48,355 bases of DNA. Origin: JBFMHP01 sp040752855. Lineage in GTDB: Bacteria > Pseudomonadota > Gammaproteobacteria > RBG-16-57-12. Numbering within the stretch: the stretch's first letter is position 1; the number at the start of each line of letters is the position of its first letter. The position numbers and the translations under genes are program-made. Below are positions 1 through 7,733 of the stretch, piece after piece. Under the pieces are notes generated by a model. The model was not told where the DNA came from, ran no database searches, and saw nothing but the letters and a program-made list of their open reading frames with translations. Location: contig JBFMHP010000016.1 in assembly GCA_040752855.1 (NCBI GenBank), positions 1-48,355 of the forward strand, in the 5' to 3' direction.

Positions 1-69
1 TCTCTGAACCGCAATTCTGCGCAACAAAGCTTTCTCATCGGTGCTTAATTTTCTGGCGTCATATTTCAT
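1..69 (-). CDS. IS630-family transposase, N-terminal fragment (runs off the window)
   Basis: Read on the minus strand from an ATG at 69, the 23 codons inside the window give MKYDARKLSTDEKALLRRI followed by AVQR. This resembles the start of IS630/Tc1-type transposases, just ahead of their helix-turn-helix domain. The rest of the gene lies left of the window, so catalytic residues cannot be checked and it is unknown whether the copy is intact. The A+T-rich stretch 70-147 would then hold the outer end of the insertion sequence; I could not define its terminal repeat. The identification rests on a short peptide and could be another helix-turn-helix protein. Confidence 0.55.
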   Translation of the reverse strand, partial: MKYDARKLSTDEKALLRRIAVQR

Positions 70-147
70 GCTGACATTATCGCATAAAACTAATCATAAT
101 GTATTCTTTATTTGTTTCTCGTTAGTATGTTCCCCCAAAGCCTTGAA

Positions 148-1377
148 TTATTCGCCCTTGCAATAGTTGGCGGTTTCGGCAAAGACCTGTTTGAGCTTGT
201 AGTTGCTGCTGATGAATGAGTTGGTGATCGTGTCGACCGTGCTCCGGTCGGTGCTGTCGGATGGTTCGCGCAGACAGACGGCCTTGAAGACCTTCTTCAC
301 CTGACAACTGGCGAAGGCGCGGGTGTTGCCCAGTTCCTGGCCCAGCGATTTGGCGCCATAGCCGGTACCGGGCCGGGAGTTGCTCCAGCCGAGGAAGTCA
401 TTGGGACCCTTGCGCCAGTAATTGACCCAGTTGTCGTCCTTGGTCACGTAGCCATACGGGAAGTTGTTGGCATTGATCAGGTTCTTCGGCTGAACCACAC
501 CTGCTGTATAGACGAGCTGGCCGTTGGTGCCGCTCGGATCGCTGTTCACGTCATATTGATAGTTGTAGTAGGCGTAGGCCTGGACCATCGGGTCCATGCC
601 GGCATGGCAGCCCATGCAGGCGTTCATGAAGATGCGGCTGTCGCCGCCGGGGCTGCGCGCTACGTCCTGGCGGATGCGGTCGTTCGGCCGCGTGTTGTCC
701 TTGATCTGCTCCATGTCCACGCACAAATGATTGAGCAGGGTGAAGCGGAACATGGCGCGGTTGGTGCCGTCGATGAAAAAGGCTTTGGCGGCGGCGCGCG
801 TGGTGATGACGCCGGCGGTGGCTTCGGCAGCGAGTCCAGTGACCGACGTTTGCGTGCGCTCTACCAGTTTGGTTTTATCGCTCAGATCGATATTACGTTC
901 TTCGAGCTCAACGTAATGGTTGTTGTTCGTGTTTGAGTAGGCGGTGGGAACCACGCCGCTGGCGCCCACATAAATGATATTTGCCGAGAGCAACTCGTTA
1001 AACGGCTTGTCGTCGCGCACCATACCGATCACAGTCGCGGTGTAATCGTTCAAGGGTGCGAAGACGGTTTGTTCTTCATTCGTCCAAGGAGTGGCGAAGT
1101 TCTTCAGCGTGACGTTATAGAAGGCGCTGTTTTCCATCGCGGTGTAGGCGGCATCCAGCGCGCGCCCGGCGCGCACATCGGCTTCCATGTCATCGAGCAC
1201 TGCCGCAGTCGGCGGGACGCCGGCGATGCGGTCGTGAATGCGCTTGGCCTGCTCGCGCGGACCGGCCATGGCGGTGGATATGCTTGCCGCGACCAGCGTG
1301 GATATCAGTGCCGCATGCATGAACCGATGCGCCCCCTTGCGATTGCGAAGTCTCGTTTCCTTGGTCATCATCTTCAT
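148..1377 (-). CDS. Secreted mono-haem cytochrome-like protein, DUF1588/DUF1585 type
   Basis: The 409-residue product starts with a signal peptide (hydrophobic stretch AALISTLVAASISTAMA, cleavage before GPRE). One c-type haem motif, CMGCH, lies at residues 254-258 and is followed by AGMDP. The arrangement matches the DUF1588 then DUF1585 pattern of planctomycete-type cytochromes: a segment like AGVITTRAAAKAFF before a C..CH..(M/I)DP motif, then a C-terminal FASCQVKKVFKAVCLREP segment. The long N-terminal domains of the full-size family are missing. The ATG at 1377 was chosen because it precedes the signal peptide; the open frame extends to 1572 but that extension looks non-coding. It is divergent from the HzsA-like lipoprotein gene, and the two may work together in periplasmic redox chemistry. 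Substrate unknown. Confidence 0.7.
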   Translation of the reverse strand: MKMMTKETRLRNRKGAHRFMHAALISTLVAASISTAMAGPREQAKRIHDRIAGVPPTAAVLDDMEADVRAGRALDAAYTAMENSAFYNVTLKNFATPWTNEEQTVFAPLNDYTATVIGMVRDDKPFNELLSANIIYVGASGVVPTAYSNTNNNHYVELEERNIDLSDKTKLVERTQTSVTGLAAEATAGVITTRAAAKAFFIDGTNRAMFRFTLLNHLCVDMEQIKDNTRPNDRIRQDVARSPGGDSRIFMNACMGCHAGMDPMVQAYAYYNYQYDVNSDPSGTNGQLVYTAGVVQPKNLINANNFPYGYVTKDDNWVNYWRKGPNDFLGWSNSRPGTGYGAKSLGQELGNTRAFASCQVKKVFKAVCLREPSDSTDRSTVDTITNSFISSNYKLKQVFAETANYCKGE

Positions 1378-1591
1378 TCTCTGCTTGCCAGTGCCCTTAC
1401 AGAATCCCCATGAGTATCCGCTAATATATCGGACTTTTCGTGGGAGTTTTAATGCACTATACCCCCAATAACGCAGTCTTTTTGAGAGCATAGTCACAGA
1501 ACATGAAAAACCTCTCGCGTAGTATTGTAATGGGCCGTTATGCAATGGGTATGCGACTATGAGCAACAGCATGTGTCACTACGGAAAAGGT

Positions 1592-4246
1592 ATGAAGGTG
1601 AAGACAACTCTCATTTCTCTCGTTTGCGCTGCATCCGTGATGTTGACCGGATGTATCGGCGGCAAACAGGAACCCGATCCGATGGTCGAAGATATCCCGA
1701 TTGCTTACGTCAAGCGACCATTGCTGCGCGACGACAACAATAATCTGATCGATGAGGATGTGACCAACGTCAATGACTTTCGTCCCGGCGGCGATCTGTA
1801 TCTGCGCGATCGCGCCTCGCCCACCGCGGAGGACCGCAACATCACCGAATCCATCACCCAAGGTATGGGCGATGTGAAGGATGTCGAGGTCTCCTATGAC
1901 GGCACCAAACTGTTGTTCGCCCTGCGCCTGCCGGAGATCGAGGGTGCCGACGAAGATGAGCAGCCGACCTGGAACATCTGGGAATACGAGATTGCCACGG
2001 GCAATCTGCGCCGCGTGATTCAGTCCGATACCACGGCCGAACTCGGCCAGGATGTCGCGCCATTTTATCTACCTGACGGGCGCATCGTGTTCTCCTCCAC
2101 GCGCCAAGCACGCTCGCGCTCCATTCTGCTGGACGAAGGATTGGAGAACAATCTGAGCAAGGACGGCGTCTCCGCGTTGGATGAAAATCAGCAGGAACCG
2201 GCGTCGGTGCTGCACGTCATGAATGCCGATGGCACGGATATCAAACAGATCTCGTTCAATCAAAGCCATGATCTCGATCCTGTCGTGCTGAGCAGCGGTG
2301 AGGTGTTGTTCAGCCGGTGGGATAACGCGGGCGCCAACAATGAGATCAATCTGTATAAAGTAAATCCCGACGGGACGGATGTGACGCTGGTCTATGGCTC
2401 CAACAGCCATGACACCGGCACAGCCGGCACCACGGTGCAATTCATCCAGCCGCGCGAGCTGCCGGACGGTCGCATCCTCACCGTGTTGCGCCCCTTCAAC
2501 GGCACTGGAGGCGGCGGCCAGATCGTGGCGATCGATATTGCGAACTACATTGATAACGATCAGGCCAGTTATACCGGTGCGAGCACCGGCGGCAGCGCGC
2601 AACAGCAAATTACTTCGCTGGATGTGCGCACCGACAACGCGCCTTCGCTCGCCGGACGGCTGCGCGCGGCCTATCCGCTGTGGGATGGCACCGATCGCAT
2701 CCTGATCAGCTGGAGTGCCTGCCGGGTGAGCGACAACGGAAGAATCGTGCCGTGTACACAGCAGCTGTTGGATGCGGTGAATGCCCCCGCGGACCCTGAC
2801 AATCCTACGGTGGTAGAGGCCGATCCACTCTACGGTATCTATATCTATAATCCAGCGGACGACACTCAGATGCCGGTGGTGGTGCCCGAGGAAGGCTATG
2901 TCTACAGCGATGTGGTGGTGTTGGATGATCGCGCCTATCCGGTCGACATCCCGGATGCGGTAGTCGATGCCGCCTTGGCGGCCGAGGGCTATGGCATCCT
3001 CGACATCAAGAGCGTGTACGATTTCGACGGCGCGTATAACGCCCTCGGCGGCCCGGCGGCCGACCTGGTAATCCTGGCAGATCCCGCGCAGACCACCGCG
3101 GCCCAGCGCCCGGCGCGGTTCCTGCGCGTCGAAAAGGCCGTGGCGATTCCCGCGGAGTTGTCCAATGGCGAACGGGTGCCGGGCTTTGCCTTCGGGCCCG
3201 GTGGGCGCGGCGCCGGGATGCGCGAGATCGTCGGCTATGTGCCGATCGAGCCGGACGGCTCGGTCAAGGTGAAGATTCCGGCGAACGTACCGCTGGCGAT
3301 CAGCGTGCTGGACCAGAATGCACGGCGCATCACTGCGCGCCACGAAAATTGGATACAGGTGATGCCGGGTGAGACCCTGGCGTGCAACGGCTGTCATAGT
3401 AGCGCTGCAACGGTCAGTTATCACGGTCATGCGGGCGAGCCGCCCGCGCTCAACACCGGCGCGGCGATCGGCGGTACGCCGTTCCCGAACACCGAAGCGA
3501 CCTTCACTCCCAATGCCGGTGAGACCATGGCGCAGGCCCGCACCCGTGTCGCATCTGAGGCGCTCGATCTCAGCCACGACGTGGTGTATGAGGATGTGTG
3601 GACCGATCCCATGGTGCGCCCCGCGGATGTCACCTTCGGCTACTTATACAAGGATCTCGCGACCCCGGCGCCGGTTTCCTCGGGATGCCTGTCCGCCTGG
3701 AGCGTGTATTGCCGCATCGTAATCAACTATGAGACGCACATCCATCCGTTGTGGAGCGTGCCGCGGACCGATGCCACGGCCGGTGATGTGACCTGCACCA
3801 ACTGTCATACCTCCACCAACAGCATGATGGCGGCACAGGTGCCGCCCGGGGCGAAACAGCTCGACCTGACCGACGGCCCCTCCTCGGCCAACGCCGATCA
3901 GTTCAAGGCCTTCCGCACCCTGCTGTTCAACAAGAACCAGCAGGAACTCAGGGGCGGCGTGCTAGCGGATGTATTGGTGCCGAGCGGCCAATTTGTAACC
4001 GATGATGCCGGTAACTTCATATTGGACGAGATGGGCAATCGCATTCCAACTGATCCTGTGCCCGTCAATATTTCACCTGCACTTCTGGCGGGCAATGCGC
4101 GGGGGAGCACCAGCTTTTTCAATGTGTTCGCCACCGGCGGGGCGCACGCGGGCTGGTTGACACCCGCGGAACTTCGCTTAATTTCGGAGTGGGTGGATAC
4201 GGGGGCGCAGTATTATAATGACCCCTTCGCCGTGCCGGTCGACTGA
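1592..4246 (+). CDS. Di-haem beta-propeller lipoprotein related to hydrazine synthase alpha subunit (HzsA-like)
   Basis: The 884-residue product begins with a lipoprotein signal (SVMLTGC lipobox), so it should be lipid-anchored. Residues about 80-430 carry PD40/TolB-like propeller blades, for example VLHVMNADGTDIKQISF and LYKVNPDGTD. A segment like EPDGSVKVKIPANVPLAISV leads to the first haem motif, CNGCH (598-602). This is the layout of the HZS_alpha family. A second haem motif, CTNCH, is at 735-739. The start at 1592 was preferred over 1559 because it gives a standard lipoprotein signal and has GGAAAAGG just upstream. Its divergent neighbour is another planctomycete-like cytochrome. No HzsB or HzsC gene is present, so hydrazine synthesis is not implied; a periplasmic redox enzyme of unknown substrate is the safe reading. 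Confidence 0.75.
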   Translation: MKVKTTLISLVCAASVMLTGCIGGKQEPDPMVEDIPIAYVKRPLLRDDNNNLIDEDVTNVNDFRPGGDLYLRDRASPTAEDRNITESITQGMGDVKDVEVSYDGTKLLFALRLPEIEGADEDEQPTWNIWEYEIATGNLRRVIQSDTTAELGQDVAPFYLPDGRIVFSSTRQARSRSILLDEGLENNLSKDGVSALDENQQEPASVLHVMNADGTDIKQISFNQSHDLDPVVLSSGEVLFSRWDNAGANNEINLYKVNPDGTDVTLVYGSNSHDTGTAGTTVQFIQPRELPDGRILTVLRPFNGTGGGGQIVAIDIANYIDNDQASYTGASTGGSAQQQITSLDVRTDNAPSLAGRLRAAYPLWDGTDRILISWSACRVSDNGRIVPCTQQLLDAVNAPADPDNPTVVEADPLYGIYIYNPADDTQMPVVVPEEGYVYSDVVVLDDRAYPVDIPDAVVDAALAAEGYGILDIKSVYDFDGAYNALGGPAADLVILADPAQTTAAQRPARFLRVEKAVAIPAELSNGERVPGFAFGPGGRGAGMREIVGYVPIEPDGSVKVKIPANVPLAISVLDQNARRITARHENWIQVMPGETLACNGCHSSAATVSYHGHAGEPPALNTGAAIGGTPFPNTEATFTPNAGETMAQARTRVASEALDLSHDVVYEDVWTDPMVRPADVTFGYLYKDLATPAPVSSGCLSAWSVYCRIVINYETHIHPLWSVPRTDATAGDVTCTNCHTSTNSMMAAQVPPGAKQLDLTDGPSSANADQFKAFRTLLFNKNQQELRGGVLADVLVPSGQFVTDDAGNFILDEMGNRIPTDPVPVNISPALLAGNARGSTSFFNVFATGGAHAGWLTPAELRLISEWVDTGAQYYNDPFAVPVD

Positions 4247-4315
4247 TGGCCTCGATTCAAGGGCGTGGTGAGGTTGTCGATGTGATTGTTACGACGATCT
4301 TCCGCCCGGTGTAAT

Positions 4316-4378
4316 GTAGGAGCCTGCCTTGCAGGCGATGGCCGCTCTTGTTCATTCGCTTGCAGAGCAAGCTCCTAC
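4316..4378. repeat. REP-like palindromic repeat
   Basis: A 63-bp unit begins GTAGGAGC and ends with its exact complement GCTCCTAC. Inside are CTGCCTTGCAG and TTGCAGAGCAAG, which can form an extended hairpin. It is the same family as the three tandem copies at 46392-46543. Such GTAGGAGC...GCTCCTAC units are widespread between genes in Pseudomonas and relatives. It lies between the HzsA-like gene and the envelope operon and separates the two transcription units. Confidence 0.8.
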
Positions 4379-4401
4379 AGATTAAGGTGCACGTCCAGGG
4401 C

Positions 4402-4432
4402 CAAAAGAATAATGTGGAAGTCAAAAGAATAA
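4402..4432 (+). promoter_or_regulatory. Pair of 11-bp direct repeats just before the envelope operon
   Basis: CAAAAGAATAA occurs at 4402-4412 and again at 4422-4432, exactly 20 bp apart, ending four bases before the ATG at 4437. The spacing of about two helical turns would suit a dimeric regulator. The second copy sits where a Shine-Dalgarno sequence should be, and none is visible there, so a post-transcriptional role or a simple duplication is equally possible. No matching regulator is recognised nearby. Confidence 0.35.
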
Positions 4433-4436
4433 ACCG

Positions 4437-5174
4437 ATGTGTCGCCCGCTCTACGTCATCTTGCTCTGCCTGCTTGGTATGATCGCCCCCGCTGGCGCGG
4501 CCGAGCCGGTCAAGCTGAAGGTGGCCGATCCCTATCTCGATATGCATACCGGGCCCGGAGCGGGCTATCCGATCTTCCATGTGGTCGAGCGCGGCGAGCA
4601 GGTCGAGATCCTCAAGCGCAAGACCGGCTGGTTCAAGATTCGCATGGAAAACGGCAAGGAAGGCTGGGTGCCGAGTGCGCAACTGGAACGTACCCTCACG
4701 CCGGACGGCCAGCCGATCGCCATCGCCTCGGTCGAGCGCGGGGATTTCGCGCAGCGGCGCTGGTCGGTGGGTCTGCTGGGTGGCCGTTACAGCGGGGCGG
4801 CGGTGATGACGGCGCATGTCAACTATACCTTTACCCCGAATCTCTCCGCCGATCTGCAGTACTCCGATGTCTCGGGGGATTTTTCCAGCAGCCAGTTGCT
4901 GGGCGTCAATCTTCTGCACGAGACCTTTCCCGCCTGGCGCTTCTCACCGTTTTTCGCCTTGGGCGGCGGTGGGGTGCACACCAAACCGCGCGCCACGCTG
5001 GTGGTTACCGATGATCGCACCAATGCCTTTGCCAGCGCCGCCGTGGGCGCGCGCGCCTATGTCACGCGGCGTTTCGTGCTGCGGGCGGAGTATCGCGGCT
5101 ACGTGATATTTTCCAGCGACGAAGACAACGAGGAAATTGAAGAATGGAAAGCTGGCTTCGAAGTGTTTTTTTGA
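4437..5174 (+). CDS. SH3-domain outer-membrane beta-barrel protein
   Basis: The 245-residue product has a signal peptide (LYVILLCLLGMIAPAGAAEP). A bacterial SH3 domain spans about residues 28-85, with typical features DMHTGPGAGYPIFHVVERGE and GWFKIRMENGKEGWVPSAQL. The remainder is a run of amphipathic strands ending in GFEVFF, a terminal-aromatic signature of outer-membrane barrels. The SH3 part probably binds peptidoglycan or a partner in the periplasm while the barrel sits in the outer membrane. It is the first gene of the probable nine-gene envelope operon and overlaps the next gene by 31 bp. There is no clear ribosome-binding site, and two direct repeats lie directly upstream. Function unknown. 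Confidence 0.8.
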   Translation: MCRPLYVILLCLLGMIAPAGAAEPVKLKVADPYLDMHTGPGAGYPIFHVVERGEQVEILKRKTGWFKIRMENGKEGWVPSAQLERTLTPDGQPIAIASVERGDFAQRRWSVGLLGGRYSGAAVMTAHVNYTFTPNLSADLQYSDVSGDFSSSQLLGVNLLHETFPAWRFSPFFALGGGGVHTKPRATLVVTDDRTNAFASAAVGARAYVTRRFVLRAEYRGYVIFSSDEDNEEIEEWKAGFEVFF

Positions 5175-5806
5175 CAAGAAATTCCGGTTTTGCTTTGGCG
5201 GCCCTGATGCTGGCGGCAAGCGTATTGCCCGCTCACGCCCAGGAGGAGGCCGAGCCTCTGATCCAGCCGCAGCTCGAACGCCGCGAGATCACCGAGGCGA
5301 TGATCGATTCCGAGGACTTCGAGATCGGCGCCTACTTCGGCGTGCTGAGCATCGAAGACTTCGGCAGCAATGCCGTCTATGGCGGGCGCGTCACCTACCA
5401 TGTTGCGGAATCGTTTTTCATCGAGGCCGCCTATGGGCTGTCCGAGGGCGGCAAGACTAGCTACGAGCTGCTCAGCGGTTCGGCGCAACTGCTCACCGAC
5501 GATGAGCGTGAGTACACCTATTACAATGCCTCGCTCGGCTACAATCTGTTGCCGGGCGAGGTCTTCTGGGGAGAGGGACGGGCGTTTAATTCTGCGCTCT
5601 ATCTGATCGGCGGTGTCGGCAACACCACCTTCGGGGGTGATGACCGGTTTACCGTCAACTGGGGGGTCGGTTATCGCTTCTTGGCGACGGACTGGCTGTC
5701 GTTGCATCTCGATATGCGCGATCACATGTTCGATATCGATATCACCGGGCAGGACAAGACCGCCCACAATATCGAGACGACATTAGGCATCGCGGTTTTC
5801 TTTTAA
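5144..5806 (+). CDS. Small outer-membrane beta-barrel domain protein
   Basis: The 220-residue product has a signal peptide (FALAALMLAASVLPAHA, then QEEAEP). Alternating hydrophobic strands follow from about residue 60, and the C-terminus IAVFF fits recognition by the Bam complex. The fold resembles the OmpA-like or opacity-type small barrel family. The start lies 31 bp inside the upstream barrel gene, with GAGGAAATTGAAG as a plausible ribosome-binding region, so translation is probably coupled. The product has no SH3 domain and is otherwise uncharacterised. Together with the DUF3570 barrel it gives this operon three different outer-membrane barrels. Confidence 0.8.
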   Translation: MESWLRSVFLTRNSGFALAALMLAASVLPAHAQEEAEPLIQPQLERREITEAMIDSEDFEIGAYFGVLSIEDFGSNAVYGGRVTYHVAESFFIEAAYGLSEGGKTSYELLSGSAQLLTDDEREYTYYNASLGYNLLPGEVFWGEGRAFNSALYLIGGVGNTTFGGDDRFTVNWGVGYRFLATDWLSLHLDMRDHMFDIDITGQDKTAHNIETTLGIAVFF

Positions 5807-5815
5807 GGTGGACCT

Positions 5816-6325
5816 ATGAAGAGCAAAGTGTGCATGTTGTTTGGACGTATCGCCGCCGGGTTGTGGTTGGGGTTGATGGTGTCGGCGGTATCGGCGGCGG
5901 ACATCAGCGGGGTGGGGCCGGATTTCACCCTGAAAAGCGCCAGCGGCAAGAATCTCAAGCTGAGCGAAATGCGCGGCGAAGTGGTCATGGTCAATTTCTG
6001 GGCATCCTGGTGCGGGCCATGCCGCGAGGAGATGCCGTTGCTGGAGAAGATGTACCAGAAGTACAAGCCGATGGGCTTCACGCTGCTCGGGGTGAATGTC
6101 GAGGAAGACAGCGCGGCGGCGCAGAAGATGTTGCAAGATATCCCAGTGTCTTTTCCGGTGCTGTTCGACAGCAAGCAGCAGGTGAGCAAGCAGTACAAGG
6201 TGGTGGCGATGCCCAGCACGGTGTTGCTGGATCGCAGCGGGAACGTGCGCAAGGTCTTCAAGGGCTATCAGCCCGGCTATGAAAAGAAGTATGAAAACGA
6301 AATCAAACAGCTGTTGCGGGAATGA
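5816..6325 (+). CDS. TlpA-family periplasmic thiol:disulfide oxidoreductase
   Basis: The 169-residue product has an N-terminal hydrophobic export signal ending near VSAVSAAD. A thioredoxin fold follows with the active site WCGPC at residues 65-69, and the conserved cis-proline appears in VVAMPSTVLLD. These are the marks of the TlpA/ResA/AhpC-TSA group, which usually reduce specific cysteine pairs in the periplasm rather than act as general oxidants. An AAGGTGG sequence lies just before the start. The next gene encodes a lipoprotein with a C-terminal CGC motif, which is an obvious candidate substrate; that link is inference. The stop is five bases from the next start. Confidence 0.9.
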   Translation: MKSKVCMLFGRIAAGLWLGLMVSAVSAADISGVGPDFTLKSASGKNLKLSEMRGEVVMVNFWASWCGPCREEMPLLEKMYQKYKPMGFTLLGVNVEEDSAAAQKMLQDIPVSFPVLFDSKQQVSKQYKVVAMPSTVLLDRSGNVRKVFKGYQPGYEKKYENEIKQLLRE

Positions 6326-6329
6326 TGCG

Positions 6330-6545
6330 ATGCGCGGGCTTTGGTGCATGGGGGTATTGCTGCTGTTGACGGGATGTGGGGGGGAGCCGTGGGTCAAGCC
6401 CTATGAGCGCGCCAATCTCTCCGATCCAATCATGACCTTCGGGCGCGATCCCGTCTCCAGCTCATATATCACCCACGTCTATCAGGCGCGCGAAGGCGCG
6501 CGCGGCGCGGAAGGAGGCCACGGCGGTGGTTGCGGCTGTAATTGA
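6330..6545 (+). CDS. DUF4266 small lipoprotein with C-terminal GGGCGCN
   Basis: The 71-residue product starts with a lipoprotein signal (LLLLTGC, lipidated Cys16). The mature part WVKPYERANLSDPIM, then HVYQAREGARGAEGG, and the cysteine tail GGGCGCN (Cys68 and Cys70) match the DUF4266 family. The ATG at 6330 was chosen because it gives a clean lipobox; the frame is open from 6279 but that part lies inside the TlpA gene. The closing codons overlap the start of the DUF3570 gene by 20 bp. The conserved CGC end suggests metal or cofactor binding, or covalent modification, and the TlpA neighbour could keep it reduced. No biochemical function is known to me. Confidence 0.85.
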   Translation: MRGLWCMGVLLLLTGCGGEPWVKPYERANLSDPIMTFGRDPVSSSYITHVYQAREGARGAEGGHGGGCGCN

Positions 6546-7692
6546 TCGCTTCAGACATCGCCGCTGGCTGTTCACGCTGGCGATGCTGCTGAGCTGCTGC
6601 CTGCCGCTGTCCGCGGCGGTGTTGCCGGAGGATCGGATCGACGCGCTGTATCATTCCTATGAGGGCGGCGGCATCGAGATCAACGGCCCGTCGGTGCTGG
6701 TGCGCAAATCGATCGGACAAAGCGTCTCGGTTTCCGGTAATTACTATGTCGATGCCATTACCAGCGCTTCGATCGATGTGATCACCAGCGCGAGTCCCTA
6801 CACCGAGGAGCGCACCGAGAACTCCTTGAGTGCCGACTTCATGCATGAGAAAAGCAAGCTCAGCCTGGGCTATACCACCAGTGAGGAAAACGACTTTCTG
6901 GCGCGCACGGTGAATTTCGGCGTCAGCCAGGATGTGTTCGGCGATCTGACCACGATCTCGCTCGGTTACGCGCGCGGCTGGGATGAGGTGGGTAAGACCG
7001 GATCGCCGACCTTTTCGGAGAATGTCGAGCGGCGCAATTTCAAACTGGGCGTCTCACAAATCCTGACCAAGAATTTCGTGATGAATCTCGGTTTTGAAAC
7101 CATCACCGATGAGGGATTCTTGAACAATCCGTATCGCGAAGTGCGCTACGTCTCCGCCGACTGTGCCCCGAAGTCGTATTGCAAACAGCTGGAGGTCTAT
7201 CCGCGCACCCGCACCAGCAACGCCGTGGCGCTGCGCGGCATGTATTATCTGCCCTATCGCGCCAAGGTCCACGCCGATCTGCGCGCCTTCAGCGATACCT
7301 GGGGTATTACGGCCTACACCGGCGAGATCGGCTACACACACACCTACCAGGATGCATGGATCTTCGATGTAACCTATCGTCAGTATCAGCAGGATCATGC
7401 GAGCTTCTACAGCGACTTGTTTCCGTACGAAAATGCGCAGGACTATCTGGCGCGTGACAAGGAGCTGAGCACCTATACCAGCCGCGATCTGGGTCTGGGC
7501 GTAACCTATCAGTTCGCGCGCGGCGGTTGGGGCTTCATTGACAAGGGCAGCTTGAATCTTGCCTATCACCGCATGTGGTTTGATTATGACGATTTCCGGG
7601 ATTTGCGCGTCGAGTGTGCGCCGGCCGGGTGCGAACCGCTATACAGTTTTTACGCCGACGTCATGCAATTCTATATTTCCCTTTGGTATTGA
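6526..7692 (+). CDS. DUF3570 outer-membrane beta-barrel protein
   Basis: The 388-residue product begins at a GTG with a strong AAGGAGG at 6511-6517. A signal peptide (LFTLAMLLSCCLPLSAAVLP) is followed by LYHSYEGGGIEINGPSVLVR and VSGNYYVDAITSASIDVIT, which I recognise as the DUF3570 family. The rest is a long series of beta strands ending QFYISLWY, with the terminal aromatic residue of outer-membrane barrels. DUF3570 genes commonly travel with DUF4266 and TlpA genes, as here. Often an ApbE-type flavin transferase is also present; none is visible in this operon. The barrel may form the outer-membrane partner of the DUF4266 lipoprotein. Function unknown. Confidence 0.85.
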   Translation: MVAAVIDRFRHRRWLFTLAMLLSCCLPLSAAVLPEDRIDALYHSYEGGGIEINGPSVLVRKSIGQSVSVSGNYYVDAITSASIDVITSASPYTEERTENSLSADFMHEKSKLSLGYTTSEENDFLARTVNFGVSQDVFGDLTTISLGYARGWDEVGKTGSPTFSENVERRNFKLGVSQILTKNFVMNLGFETITDEGFLNNPYREVRYVSADCAPKSYCKQLEVYPRTRTSNAVALRGMYYLPYRAKVHADLRAFSDTWGITAYTGEIGYTHTYQDAWIFDVTYRQYQQDHASFYSDLFPYENAQDYLARDKELSTYTSRDLGLGVTYQFARGGWGFIDKGSLNLAYHRMWFDYDDFRDLRVECAPAGCEPLYSFYADVMQFYISLWY

Positions 7693-7733
7693 GCGCGGGC
7701 GGTACTCGACCCGTGATTGAGAGGATGGCTTTC

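Noticed and set aside
1592..4246. Evidence for hydrazine synthesis or anammox
   Set aside because: Only an HzsA-like architecture is present; HzsB, HzsC and hydrazine dehydrogenase genes are absent and the genomic context is gammaproteobacterial.
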